From NCBI RefSeq assembly GCF_016595245.1, contig NZ_JAENHM010000017.1, positions 1 through 64,000 of the forward strand: a stretch of DNA of 64,000 nt, read 5' to 3'. The translations under genes were made by a program, and so were the position numbers. Below, piece after piece: positions 26,874 to 36,828 of this stretch. Positions within the stretch are counted from its first letter, which is position 1; the number at the start of each line of letters is the position of its first letter. The notes under the pieces were generated by a model. It was not told the origin of the DNA, did no database searches, and saw nothing but the letters and a program-made list of their open reading frames with translations. The stretch is from Azospirillum endophyticum (GTDB taxonomy: Bacteria; Pseudomonadota; Alphaproteobacteria; Azospirillales; Azospirillaceae).

Positions 26874-27717
26874 ATTCCGCAACCGCATCCTGGCGCAGAA
26901 GACCGTCTGGTCGGCCGGCGCCTATGACGCCCTGTCCGCCCGCTTCATCGAGGCGGCCGGCTTCGACGCGCTGATGACCTCGGGCTTCGGCGTCTCGGCC
27001 TCCTTCCTCGGCCAGCCGGATGCCGAGCTGTACACCATGTCGGAAAACCTGACGGTGGTCCGCAACGTGGTGTCGGCGGTCAACGTCCCGGTCATCGCCG
27101 ACATCGACACCGGATACGGCAATGCCATCAACGTGATGCGCACGATCCGCGAGTTCGAGGCGTCGGGCGTATCGGCCGTCATCATGGAGGACCAGGTGGC
27201 GCCCAAGCGCTGCCCGATCTGCGTCGGCGGAGTCGAGGTGATCCCGATGGACGAGGGCGTCGCCAAGATCCAGGCGGCGGTCGAGGCCCGGCGCGATCCC
27301 AACATGCTGATCATCGCCCGCACCGACGTGGTCGATCCAGCCGCCGCGATGGAGCGCGGACGCGCCTATGTCGCCGCCGGCGCCGACATGATCCAGCCGA
27401 TCAGCAAATGCTTCAAGGACATCGACGGCTTGCGCGCCATGCGCGAGGCGGTCGGCGTGCCGCTGTCGCTGCAGCTGCTCGGCTGGCTGGAAAAGCTGTC
27501 GGCCGACGAGGTCGAGGAGGTGGCCGGCATGGCGACCTACGCGCTGGTGCCGCTGATGACCGTCGCCTCGGCGCTGAAGGAGAATCTGGCGGCGCTGGCC
27601 GAACGCCGCTCCACCCGCGACCTGCCGCGTCCGGTGACCGACCACAACAGCTTCATCGACTTCATCGGCTTCCCGCAGATCGAGGAATTGCAGAAGCGCT
27701 TCCTGAAGACCGCCTGA
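26851..27717 (+). CDS. Isocitrate lyase/PEP mutase family lyase
   Basis: This 288-residue TIM-barrel enzyme belongs to the group that cleaves 2-methylisocitrate, 2,3-dimethylmalate or related C4-C7 diacids. The metal-binding motif DIDTGYGN is at 84-91. The catalytic loop EDQVAPKRC (113-121) continues PICVGG instead of the common GHLAG, an unusual substitution around the active-site cysteine. AAAAGGACC precedes ATG 26851; an ATG six bases later is the alternative start. It is coupled to the LeuCD-like hydratase. The products would be a 2-oxoacid plus a shorter carboxylate. Confidence 0.85.
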   Translation: MPMSRGSEFRNRILAQKTVWSAGAYDALSARFIEAAGFDALMTSGFGVSASFLGQPDAELYTMSENLTVVRNVVSAVNVPVIADIDTGYGNAINVMRTIREFEASGVSAVIMEDQVAPKRCPICVGGVEVIPMDEGVAKIQAAVEARRDPNMLIIARTDVVDPAAAMERGRAYVAAGADMIQPISKCFKDIDGLRAMREAVGVPLSLQLLGWLEKLSADEVEEVAGMATYALVPLMTVASALKENLAALAERRSTRDLPRPVTDHNSFIDFIGFPQIEELQKRFLKTA

Positions 27718-27792
27718 CGATCCCTTGCCGGCGGGCATCACCCGCCGGGGCCAAGGGCAACGCAAAAGACGACCAATCCACGGAGGAACCCC

Positions 27793-28926
27793 ATGTTCGG
27801 TAGGCGCACTCTCCTTGCCGCCGCGGCGGCCCTGGCCCTGACCCTTCCCGCCTTCGGCGCACAGGCGCAGCAGCCCCCGGTCCGCATCGCCCTCATCGGC
27901 CCGATGAGCGGCACCGGCGCCTTCGAAGGCCAGCTCGGCCTGGAGGGCGCGCAGGCGATGGCCGCGGTGATCAACGCCAAGGGCGGCGTCGCCGGCGGCC
28001 GCAAGATCGAGCTGCTGACCTACGACGACAAGGGCTCCCCCGAGGATGGCGTCAGCGCCGCCAAGCGGGCGATGGAGCAGGACAACGTCGACATGATCAT
28101 CGGCGGCTGGTTCAGCGCCGTCGCCCTGTCGATGAAGGAAGTGACGCGCGACAAGATCATCACCGTGATGACCAGCTCCCAGCACCCGAAGGTGACGGAG
28201 GAGGGACACAAGTACCTGTTCCGCCTCAACGCCACCTCGGCGATGATGTCGGAGTTCTATTCAAAGGCGATCTGCGAGCGGATCAAGCCCAAGTCCATCG
28301 CCTTCATGAACGTCAACGACGACTGGGGCCGGCTGGAGCTGGACAACTACACCAAGCTGCTGACCGGCTGCGGCATCGAGGTGAAGGGGCACGAGTTCTA
28401 CAACCGCACCGACACCGACTTCACCACCGCGCTGACCAAGCTGAAGTCGCTGAACGCCGACGCGATCTATGTTGCGGCGATCAACACCTCGCAGGGGGCG
28501 ACGATCTACCGGCAGATCAAGCAGACCGGCTATCGCGGCAAGGTCATCGCGTCGGCCGGCAACATGAACCCGAAGCTGGTCGAGCTGTCCGGCAACTCGC
28601 TGGAGCAGGTCTATTCCGCCTCGCCCTTCACCGAGGACGGCGCCGCCCCGTCGCTGAAGCCGTGGCTGGACGAATACCGCAAGGACTACAAGAACGACCC
28701 GTCCTTCATCGCCGCGCTCGGCGCCCAGGCGGTCCAGACCCTGGCCTTCGGCATCGACGCCGCCGGCGGCGACCCGCGTGCCTACGACAAGATCGCCGCG
28801 GCCCTGAAGTCGCAGGCCGTCCCGACCGTGATGGGGGAACTGCGCTTCTCCGACAAGGGCCAGGCAAGCCAGGCGATCCATCTGGTGCAGGTCCAGAAGA
28901 AGCAGATCGTCAGCGTCCGGGATTAA
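27793..28926 (+). CDS. Branched-chain amino-acid-type ABC transporter substrate-binding protein
   Basis: This 377-residue periplasmic binding protein (Peripla_BP_6/LivK type) has a signal peptide of about 26 residues ending GAQAQ. The family opening is RIALIGPMSGTGAFEGQLGLEG. It starts after CACGGAGGAACCCC and is the first gene of the importer set livK-H-M-G-F. In alphaproteobacteria such proteins bind aromatic acids, diacids and amino acids alike, so the ligand is probably the pathway substrate, not leucine. Confidence 0.88.
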   Translation: MFGRRTLLAAAAALALTLPAFGAQAQQPPVRIALIGPMSGTGAFEGQLGLEGAQAMAAVINAKGGVAGGRKIELLTYDDKGSPEDGVSAAKRAMEQDNVDMIIGGWFSAVALSMKEVTRDKIITVMTSSQHPKVTEEGHKYLFRLNATSAMMSEFYSKAICERIKPKSIAFMNVNDDWGRLELDNYTKLLTGCGIEVKGHEFYNRTDTDFTTALTKLKSLNADAIYVAAINTSQGATIYRQIKQTGYRGKVIASAGNMNPKLVELSGNSLEQVYSASPFTEDGAAPSLKPWLDEYRKDYKNDPSFIAALGAQAVQTLAFGIDAAGGDPRAYDKIAAALKSQAVPTVMGELRFSDKGQASQAIHLVQVQKKQIVSVRD

Positions 28927-28939
28927 CGAGCGGCAGCGA

Positions 28940-29080
28940 AAGCCCTCTCCCCCTTCTTCCCCCTCTCCCCCCCGGGGAGAGGGTCGGGGTGAGGGGGACG
29001 CACAGCGAGGATTCTCGGGAAAATCCCGCCACGCCACCCCCTCACCCTAACCCTCTCCCCGGGGGGGAGAGGGAGCGCCA
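28940..29080. repeat. Inverted GC-rich repeat between livK and livH
   Basis: Two copies of a CCCTCTCCCC...GGGGAGAGGG palindrome, the second followed by GAGGGAGC, fill most of the gap between the binding-protein gene and the permease. The hairpins can protect the livK 3' end or reduce read-through, giving more binding protein than membrane subunits. They match the type at 107 and 16040. Confidence 0.6.
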
Positions 29081-29108
29081 GGAAAGCCCCCCGACAGGAA
29101 GATTCGAC

Positions 29109-29987
29109 ATGGATTTCACCGTCTTCGCCCAGCAGATCGCGAACGGCCTGGTCAACGGGATGGCCTATGTGCTCATCGCCACCGGGCTGACGCTGGTCTT
29201 CGGGGTGCTGCGCATCGTGAATTTCGCCCATGGCGAGTTCTACATGCTCGGCGCCTACATCACCTATTTCGTCGGCACCCTGTTCGGGCTCGACTACATC
29301 GCGGCGGCGGCGATCTCGGCCGTGGTGGTGGCGGGGCTCGGCGTCGCCGCCAACAAGCTGATCTTCTGGCCGCTGCGCCGCGACCACGAATTCACCATCC
29401 TGCTGTCCAGCCTGGGCCTCGCCCTGCTGATCGCCAACGGCGGCGAGCTGCTGTTCGGCGCCGACCCGAAATATGTCGAGAGCCCCTTCGCCGACGAGGT
29501 GCTGGAGATCGGCACGGTGACCCTGACCCAGCAGCGCGTGCTGGTCTTCGCCGCCGCGGTGGTGGCGCTGGTCGCGGTCTACCTGTTCATCCGCTATTCG
29601 CGCTTCGGCAAGATGATGCGGGCGACGGCGCAGAATCCGGACGGCGCGGCGCTGACCGGCATCAACATCGGGCTGGTCCACACCTACACCTTCGCGCTCG
29701 CCTGCGGGCTGGCGGCGCTGTCGGGGGCCCTGGTCGGCCCCACCGTGATGATCTTCCCGACCATCGGCAACTGGGCGGTGCTGAAGGGCTTCATCGTCGT
29801 CATCATGGGGGGTCTGGGCAGCGTCACCGGCGCCCTCTTCGCCGGCCTGCTGCTTGGCGTCATCGAATCGCTGGGCGGCGGCTACATCTCCCTCGGCTTC
29901 ATGGAGGCGATCGGCTACGCGATGATCATCGCGGTCCTGCTGTGGCGCCCCAACGGCCTGTTCAGCACGGCGCGGGGTCTGCGATGA
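29109..29987 (+). CDS. Branched-chain-type ABC permease (LivH-like)
   Basis: This 292-residue inner-membrane permease has the LivH signature GLTLVFGVLRIVNFAHGEFY (residues about 26-45), roughly eight hydrophobic segments, and IVVIMGGLGSVTGALFAGLL near the C-terminus. It overlaps the LivM gene by four bases (ATGA). It is one half of the importer channel of the IclR-linked operon. Confidence 0.92.
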   Translation: MDFTVFAQQIANGLVNGMAYVLIATGLTLVFGVLRIVNFAHGEFYMLGAYITYFVGTLFGLDYIAAAAISAVVVAGLGVAANKLIFWPLRRDHEFTILLSSLGLALLIANGGELLFGADPKYVESPFADEVLEIGTVTLTQQRVLVFAAAVVALVAVYLFIRYSRFGKMMRATAQNPDGAALTGINIGLVHTYTFALACGLAALSGALVGPTVMIFPTIGNWAVLKGFIVVIMGGLGSVTGALFAGLLLGVIESLGGGYISLGFMEAIGYAMIIAVLLWRPNGLFSTARGLR

Positions 29988-31000
29988 ACACCACCTCTCA
30001 TGGGCATTCCCTGGGCCAGCCCCTGGCAATCGCCGGCGGCATCGCCGCCCTGGCGGTCCTGCCCTTCCTGGCCGGCAACGCCTATCTGGAGCATCTGCTG
30101 GTGCTGTGGATGCTGTATGCGCTGCTGGCGCTCAGCCTCAACATCGTGATCGGCTATCTCGGCGAACTCACCTTCGGCCATGCCGCCTTCGTCGGCGTCG
30201 GCGCCTACACCTCGGCGATCCTGTCGACGCAGCTGGGGCTGCCGCCGCTGTTGGGCCTGCCGCTGGCCGGGCTGGTGGCGGCAGGGTTCGGGCTGGTCAT
30301 CGGCTATGCCGCGCTGCGGGTGGTCGGGCCGCAATTCGCCATCCTGACGCTGGGCTTCGGCGCCATCCTGTTCACCATCACCAACCATTGGGTGGACCTG
30401 ACGCGCGGGCCGATGGGCATCACCGACATCCCGCCGATGGCGATCGGCCCGCTGGCCTTCGACAGCGCCCGCCCGACCTATTATCTGGTGCTGGCGCTGG
30501 TGCTGGCGACCGCCTGGCTCTGCCACGCGCTGGTCGGCAGCCGCACCGGCCGCGCCTTCCTGGCGGTGCGGGAGAATGCGCCGCTCGCCGCCTCGCTCGG
30601 CATCAACGTCTTCCACACCAAGCTGCTGGGCTTCGTCGCCGCCACCGCCATCGCCGGCATCGGCGGCGCCATCTACGCCCACTACATCCGGGTCATCACC
30701 CCCGACATCATGGGCGTCCACAACGTCGCCGCCCTGATCATCGTCGTCATCATCGGCGGGCGCGGCACCATCCTGGGGCCGATCCTGGGGGCGCTGGTCT
30801 ATATCGGCCTGCTGGAATCGCTGCGCGTCGCCGGCCCGCTGCGCATGGTCATCTTCGCGGCCCTGCTGACCGGCACCGTCGTCTTCCTGCCGGGCGGGCT
30901 GATCAGCCTGTGGCAGCGCTGGCGCAACGCCCACAAGTCGGAGAACAATCTGCCGGCCACGCCCACCGGTCTGCCCAGCACCGAGGGAGGTGCGAAATGA
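29984..31000 (+). CDS. Branched-chain-type ABC permease (LivM-like)
   Basis: This 338-residue LivM partner has YLGELTFGHAAFVGVGAYTS and the late IIVVIIGGRGTILGPILGA motif. About nine hydrophobic segments are present. The start at 29984 lies inside the end of livH and its stop overlaps the ATPase start, giving tight translational coupling. The last 25 residues are a polar cytoplasmic tail. Confidence 0.92.
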   Translation: MNTTSHGHSLGQPLAIAGGIAALAVLPFLAGNAYLEHLLVLWMLYALLALSLNIVIGYLGELTFGHAAFVGVGAYTSAILSTQLGLPPLLGLPLAGLVAAGFGLVIGYAALRVVGPQFAILTLGFGAILFTITNHWVDLTRGPMGITDIPPMAIGPLAFDSARPTYYLVLALVLATAWLCHALVGSRTGRAFLAVRENAPLAASLGINVFHTKLLGFVAATAIAGIGGAIYAHYIRVITPDIMGVHNVAALIIVVIIGGRGTILGPILGALVYIGLLESLRVAGPLRMVIFAALLTGTVVFLPGGLISLWQRWRNAHKSENNLPATPTGLPSTEGGAK

Positions 31001-31774
31001 ACTCACCCGCTCAAGAAATTCTGGCGGTCAGCAACCTGACCCGCATCTTCGGCGGCCTGACCGCGGTGCGCGACGTCACCATGACGGTCCAGGCCGGCGA
31101 GGTGGTCGGGCTGATCGGGCCGAACGGCGCCGGCAAGACGACGCTGTTCAACATGCTGGGCGGCTCGCTGCCGCCCTCGTCCGGCAGCATCCGCTTCGCA
31201 GGCACCGACTGCACCGGCGCGCCGTCGCATGTCATGGGCCAGCGCGGCGTGTCGCGCACCTTCCAGATCACCAGCCTGTTCCCCAGCCTGACCGCGCTCG
31301 ACAATGTGCGCAGCGCCGCCTTCCGCACCACGCGGGCCGGCTGGGGCGCCGCCATCCTGCGCAGCCCCGCCTACCGGCGGGAAGAGGCGGAGCTGCGGCG
31401 CAAGGCGCTGGAGATCCTGGAGTTCTGCGACCTCGACCACCGGGTCGACACGCTGGCCGACGCCATGTCCTACGGCGAGCAGCGCCGTCTGGAGATCGCC
31501 ATCGCGCTGGCCGCCGCGCCGCGCCTGCTGCTGCTCGACGAGCCGGCCGCCGGCATGAACCCCGAGGAAGGCCAGCGGCTGGTCGAGATGATCCGCCGCA
31601 TCCGCGCCCGCGGCGTCACCGTGCTGCTGGTGGAGCACCACATGCGCGTGGTCGCCAGCGTCTGCGACCGCTTGGTGGTGCTCGACCATGGAGTGAAGAT
31701 CGCCGAAGGGCCGCCGGCCCAGGTGCTGAACGACGCGGAAGTGATCCGCGTGTATCTGGGACGGGAGCCGGTCG

Positions 31775-31782
<8 letters not shown>
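30997..31782 (+). CDS. Branched-chain-type ABC ATPase (LivG-like)
   Basis: This 261-residue ATPase has Walker A GPNGAGKTT (42-50), the signature MSYGEQRRLEIA, where SYGEQ replaces LSGGQ as is normal for LivG, and Walker B LLLLDEPAAGMNPEE. It has GVSRTFQ in the Q-loop region. It begins within the livM stop and overlaps the LivF gene by eight bases. Confidence 0.93.
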
Positions 31783-32482
<700 letters not shown>

Positions 32483-32487
32483 CGGGC

Positions 32488-33921
32488 ATGTCCGGCATGG
32501 AGGTGGTGGAGCGGGCGCGGGCGATCCTCGGGCCGGCGCATGTGCTGTCCGATCCGACCGACACCGCCCCTTTCCTGGCGGACTGGCGCGGGCGCTACCG
32601 CGGGGCCGCGCTGGCGGTGGTCCGCCCGGCCGATGCGGCGCAGGTCGCGGCCATCGTCCGGCTGTGCGCGGAGATCGGCACCCCGCTGGTGCCGCAGGGC
32701 GGCAACACCGGCGTGGTCGGCGGCGCCATTCCCGATGCGACCGGCCGCAGCCTCGTCCTCAGCCTGTCGCGCCTCAACCGCATCCGCGAGACCGATCCCG
32801 TCGGCGACAGCCTGACGGTGGAGGCCGGCTGCACCCTGGCCGCGGTCCAGGCCGCCGCCGAGGCGGCCGACCGGCTGTTCCCGATGAGCCTGGGCAGCGA
32901 GGGAAGCTGCCAGATCGGCGGCACCATCGCCACCAACGCCGGCGGCACCGCCGTCCTGCGCTACGGCCCGATGCGCGACCTCGTGCTCGGGCTGGAGGTG
33001 GTGCTGCCCGACGGCACGCTGTGGAACGGGCTGCGGGCGCTGCGCAAGGACAACACCGGCTATGCCCTGAAGCATCTGTTCATCGGGGCGGAGGGCACGC
33101 TGGGCATCGTCACCGCGGCGACGCTGAAGCTGTTCCCGCGTCCGCGCAGCGTCGCCACCGCCTTCCTCGCCCTGCCCTCGCTGGAAGCCGCCCTGCGGGT
33201 GTTCGCCCGGTTGCGCGGCGCGCTGGGCGACCGGGTGACCACGGCGGAAATCCTGTCGGAACCGCAGCTCGCTTCGGTGCTCGCCCATGTGCCCGGCACC
33301 GGCCGGCCGCTCGCCGCCGTCCTGCCCTGGTATCTGCTGGTCGAGGTCACCGACCCGTTGGCCGGCCTGGAGCTTGCCGAGAGGCTGGAGGATCTGCTGG
33401 CGGAGGGGCTGGAGGACGGCAGCGTCGCCGACGCGGCGGTCGCCCGCAGCCAGGCCCAGGCCGCTGCGATGTGGAAGCTGCGCCACAGCGTGTCGGAAGC
33501 CAACCGCAAGAGCGGCATCGTCGTCGGCCACGACACCGCGGTGCCGGTCGCCCGCATCCCCGACTTCGTCGCCCGCGCCACCGCGGCGGTCGCGGCGGTG
33601 CGGCCCGATGCCCGGGTGGTGGCGGTGGGGCATATCGGCGACGGCAACATCCATCTGGTCGTCCTCCTGCCGGAAAGCCTGCGGGCGTCGGCCGAGCCGC
33701 TGGACGCCGTCGCCCAGGCGATCAGCGCCGCGGTCCACCGCGAGGCGATCGCCCTCGGCGGCACCATCAGCGCCGAGCACGGCATCGGCCAGGGCATGCG
33801 CGACGCGCTCGCCGCCTTCAAGGGACCGGCGGAGATGTCGCTGATGCAGGGCATCAAGCGCCTGTTCGATCCGCAGGGGCTGATGAACCCCGGCAAGCTG
33901 GTGGCCCCGGCCCCCGACTGA
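32488..33921 (+). CDS. FAD-binding D-2-hydroxyacid dehydrogenase (GlcD-like)
   Basis: This 477-residue flavoprotein has the FAD PP-loop PQGGNTGVVGGA (72-83), GGTIATNAGGTAVLRYGPMRD, the metal-site segments VAVGHIGDGNIHL and ISAEHGIGQGM, and the end FDPQGLMNPGKLV. This class oxidises D-2-hydroxy acids (2-hydroxyglutarate, lactate, malate-like) to 2-oxo acids. A GTG at 32479 overlapping the livF stop is an alternative start. It closes the IclR-linked operon and may feed or follow the lyase step. Confidence 0.88.
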   Translation: MSGMEVVERARAILGPAHVLSDPTDTAPFLADWRGRYRGAALAVVRPADAAQVAAIVRLCAEIGTPLVPQGGNTGVVGGAIPDATGRSLVLSLSRLNRIRETDPVGDSLTVEAGCTLAAVQAAAEAADRLFPMSLGSEGSCQIGGTIATNAGGTAVLRYGPMRDLVLGLEVVLPDGTLWNGLRALRKDNTGYALKHLFIGAEGTLGIVTAATLKLFPRPRSVATAFLALPSLEAALRVFARLRGALGDRVTTAEILSEPQLASVLAHVPGTGRPLAAVLPWYLLVEVTDPLAGLELAERLEDLLAEGLEDGSVADAAVARSQAQAAAMWKLRHSVSEANRKSGIVVGHDTAVPVARIPDFVARATAAVAAVRPDARVVAVGHIGDGNIHLVVLLPESLRASAEPLDAVAQAISAAVHREAIALGGTISAEHGIGQGMRDALAAFKGPAEMSLMQGIKRLFDPQGLMNPGKLVAPAPD

Positions 33922-34079
33922 CCGCCACCCGTCGGCATTACGAGGTCGCCGCCGGTGTGCCATCCCGCCCCATCGATCACGGTGGCGGCATCGGCCCGGG
34001 TGCACGCCCTCATCCGATCCCGGCGACCGGCCAAGGACGCCCCATCCACCGGGTGGGGCATCTCCTCTGCGCATCCCTG

Positions 34080-34943
34080 TCAGCTTGCCGGGTTGCGCGC
34101 CATGACGATCCAGGTCGCGCCGTCGATCATCACAAGCCGCTCACCGGGACGGCCCGCGAAGGCAGCACGAACCGCGGCCGAAGCGCGGGCACGGATGTCG
34201 TCGGGCTGATCGGCGAGAACGCGCGACAGCGGGCCGACCTCGAGCGTCGTCTCCACCGCGTCGTCGATCGCTGCGTCCCGCGTCGCGCCCTTGCCGAACG
34301 GGACGGAAGCATCGAAGGGTGTGATGGCGATATCGGTGAAGCCCGCCAGCGTCAGGATGCGCGCCACCCGCTCCCGGTCGCCGAACGAGAATGGGCCGGG
34401 GGCTTCGGGATCGGGCGGCGCCAGCGGCGGGACGATGCCCTTGATCGCGCCCATCGGCAGGCGCACCCAATCATTCTCGGCCATGCCGCGCCAGCAGACG
34501 AAAACGACCCGCCCGCCCGGCCTGAGCGCACGGCGCATATGAGCGAACGCACCCGTCGGATCGTCGAAGAACATCACGCCGAAGCGCGAGAACAGGATGT
34601 CGAACGCGCCTTCGGGCAACTCGGCGCTGCTGGCGTCGGCCACCTGGAACAGGACGGGCGTATCCTGGGGCGCCAGCGCGCGCGCTCTGCCGATCAGCGG
34701 CTCGGATATGTCCACGCCCAGCACATGGCCCTCCGCGCCGACGCGGGCGGCCAGATCCAGACTGGACGCGCCCGCGCCGCAGCCGATGTCCAGCACGCGC
34801 TCGCCCGTCGCGGGCGCGGCGGCTTCGATCGCGGCTTGGCCGAACACCGCCAGCATGGCGTCGAGCCGGGCCTGGTGGGCGGCCCAGCGCTCCCCGCTTT
34901 GGTCATTCCAATCGGCGACCCGATCGGCATCGTGCTGTGCCAT
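34080..34943 (-). CDS. Class I SAM-dependent methyltransferase
   Basis: This 287-residue cytoplasmic methyltransferase has motif I VLDIGCGAGASSLDLA (50-65), an acidic GVDISEPLI strand and the motif ALRPGGRVVFVCWRG. The substrate cannot be read from sequence; UbiE-like and small-molecule methyltransferases share this form. It is a single gene, convergent with the Liv/GlcD operon and tail-to-head with the next minus-strand flavoprotein. Confidence 0.85.
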   Translation of the reverse strand: MAQHDADRVADWNDQSGERWAAHQARLDAMLAVFGQAAIEAAAPATGERVLDIGCGAGASSLDLAARVGAEGHVLGVDISEPLIGRARALAPQDTPVLFQVADASSAELPEGAFDILFSRFGVMFFDDPTGAFAHMRRALRPGGRVVFVCWRGMAENDWVRLPMGAIKGIVPPLAPPDPEAPGPFSFGDRERVARILTLAGFTDIAITPFDASVPFGKGATRDAAIDDAVETTLEVGPLSRVLADQPDDIRARASAAVRAAFAGRPGERLVMIDGATWIVMARNPAS

Positions 34944-34995
34944 GACGTAGCCTTGTTCTGATTCGTTTTTGCCTACGGCGCCGTCGCCTTTGGTG

Positions 34996-35031
34996 GACGA
35001 TCGGATTCACGCTGCAAGTCGATTCCGATTT
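34996..35031 (+). repeat. 36-base dispersed repeat, copy 1
   Basis: The segment beginning GACGATCGGATTCACGCT matches the reverse complement of 44962-44997 at 33 of 36 positions. It sits in the gap between the methyltransferase start and the flavoprotein end. Confidence 0.65.
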
Positions 35032-35132
35032 CACGCGATCCGATCTAGGCGATCCCGCCTCCGCCAGCGATCAGGCGCCGGACTTCGACGGACAACCGCG
35101 CCCGCGGCAACCGGGGAAGGGAATTCTTGCCC

Positions 35133-36026
35133 TCAAACCAGCATCGATTGCTGGGCGAAGATACCCGCCATCGCGCCCTGCCAGGATGCGGTGGTGACCG
35201 AGGGCATGAGGGGATTGGCGAGGTCGCCGGCGGCGTAGATGCCGGGCATGCTGGTTTGGCGGCGCTCGTCGGTCTTGAGGGCGATGCCGACGGGCGTATC
35301 GGCCGTGGCGAGACCCAGTGTTTCATGCAGGCTTGCGGACGGCTTGTTGCGCGGATGGGCGAACAGGATGTCGACGTCGACATTGGGGCCGGTATCGAGC
35401 TTGACGGTGGCATCATGGCCCCCGTGACGGGCGATTTCGGTGATCCGGCCATCAATGACGGGTATCCCGCGGTGCGCCAGGTCGGCCTGGATATCGGGTG
35501 CAATGTCGTGACCATCCGCGAAGACCGTCAACCTGTCGGTCCAGTCGCGGAACAGCCTGACCTGATTGTGCGACTGCGGGCCGGACCAGACGAGGCCCCA
35601 ATGCTGGCCGGCGACTTCGAAGCCGTCGCAATAGGGGCAGGGCACGATGGATGTGCCCCAGCTTTCGGCAAAGCCCGGAACATCGGGCATCTGGTCGACG
35701 ACGCCATAGCTCAGGATCAGGCGGCGCGCCCCAAGGCTTTCGCCAGTGCCGGTGAGGACGCAGAAATTGTCGATGGCGCCGGAGATGCCGTCGGCCCGGA
35801 CACTGGCCAGCCTGACCGTGGGATACCGTGTCAGCTGCCGCCGCGCCTCGGCCAGGATGTCCAGCGGTGGCTTGTGGTCGTGGCCGAGCAGGCCATGCGA
35901 GTGGCCAGCGAAGCGATTGCGCGGCAGGCCGGTATCGAGAACGGTGACCTTGCGGCGGGCACGGCCGAGCTGCAGGGCGGCGGCGAGGCCGGCAAAGCTG
36001 CCGCCGATGATGATGACGTCATCCAT
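35133..36026 (-). CDS. Thioredoxin-reductase-like FAD-dependent oxidoreductase
   Basis: This 297-residue flavoprotein has an N-terminal FAD motif (IIIGGSFAGLAAALQLG), a redox pair CPYC at 130-133 and the second FAD motif GIYAAGDLANPLMPSV. The NADPH-binding glycine motif expected after the CxxC is replaced by WSGPQSHNQVRLF. It may therefore be a dithiol oxidase-like enzyme (as in the GliT/HlmI group) and not a true NADPH thioredoxin reductase. It is divergent from a TetR regulator across a region with two matched operators. Confidence 0.82.
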   Translation of the reverse strand: MDDVIIIGGSFAGLAAALQLGRARRKVTVLDTGLPRNRFAGHSHGLLGHDHKPPLDILAEARRQLTRYPTVRLASVRADGISGAIDNFCVLTGTGESLGARRLILSYGVVDQMPDVPGFAESWGTSIVPCPYCDGFEVAGQHWGLVWSGPQSHNQVRLFRDWTDRLTVFADGHDIAPDIQADLAHRGIPVIDGRITEIARHGGHDATVKLDTGPNVDVDILFAHPRNKPSASLHETLGLATADTPVGIALKTDERRQTSMPGIYAAGDLANPLMPSVTTASWQGAMAGIFAQQSMLV

Positions 36027-36120
36027 GGTGACGGAATCCGTATTGTGGATGGAGGGGGGCGGCCTGGGGAAATTCGCTTTGGCGGGCAGCTGAAGCCGGC
36101 CCAGTGGCTTGCGCCTTTCG

Positions 36121-36168
36121 GATACTGCATGGTATCGTAATGCAGGAATTTGGATACTGTCAAGTACC
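36121..36168. promoter_or_regulatory. Two matched GATAC/GTAYC operators between flavoprotein and tetR
   Basis: Site 1 is GATAC (36121-36125) and GTATC (36132-36136). Site 2 is GATAC (36153-36157) and GTACC (36164-36168). Both have the same six-base centre spacing and lie 32 bases, about three helical turns, apart. They are placed to control both divergent genes and are the probable binding sites of the adjacent TetR protein. Confidence 0.6.
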
Positions 36169-36177
36169 GGAATTGCG

Positions 36178-36828
36178 ATGAGCGAAAAAAGCACCCAGGC
36201 CCGGCGGGGTCGGCCCGCCAACGAGGCGCTTGGCCAAACGATCGTCGACGCAGCATACGAACTCTTTATGGAGCTGGGTTTTCAAGCGACCACCTTGGAC
36301 AAGGTCGCCCAGCGGGCGAAGGTATCCAAGCTCAGCATCTATCGGCACTTCGAGAGCAAGGAGGCGCTGTTCGGCGCGGCCATCGCGGCCCGCTGCCATC
36401 GGTTCGCACCACAGGTCTTCCTTGATGGCGTCGGCGGCTCGGCCGAAGAACAGCTGATGGCGGCGGGATCATCCCTGCTTCGCACGCTGTTGAGCCCCGA
36501 CGTCCGCGGTGTCGAAGCCATGGTCATGGCCGACAAGACAAATCAAGAGTCGTTGAGCAGGCTCCATTACGAAGCCGGTCCCGCCCATGTCATCGCCCAG
36601 ATCGAAACCCTGTTGCGGCAGTTGCACGCGAAGGCACTTCTGAACGTGCCCGATCCGCTCCGGTCCGCCCGCTTGTTTGGGGCACTTTTCAAAGGATCCG
36701 ATTTGCTGATCATCGCACGCTTCGATCAGGCGCGAGCAGAGGACGGCGACGAAATCGAATCCTATTGCCGGTCGGCCGTCGCCATGTTCATCGCCGCGCA
36801 CGGCGGCAACGGCCACGCCGGCGGATAA
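36178..36828 (+). CDS. TetR/AcrR family transcriptional regulator
   Basis: This 216-residue repressor-type regulator has the N-terminal helix-turn-helix at about 18-64 (FQATTLDKVAQRAKVSKLSI then YRHFESKEALFGAAI). Its C-terminal ligand domain is variable. ATG 36178 was preferred to an upstream in-frame start because that start would overlap the operator. It probably autoregulates and controls the divergent flavoprotein. Confidence 0.9.
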   Translation: MSEKSTQARRGRPANEALGQTIVDAAYELFMELGFQATTLDKVAQRAKVSKLSIYRHFESKEALFGAAIAARCHRFAPQVFLDGVGGSAEEQLMAAGSSLLRTLLSPDVRGVEAMVMADKTNQESLSRLHYEAGPAHVIAQIETLLRQLHAKALLNVPDPLRSARLFGALFKGSDLLIIARFDQARAEDGDEIESYCRSAVAMFIAAHGGNGHAGG

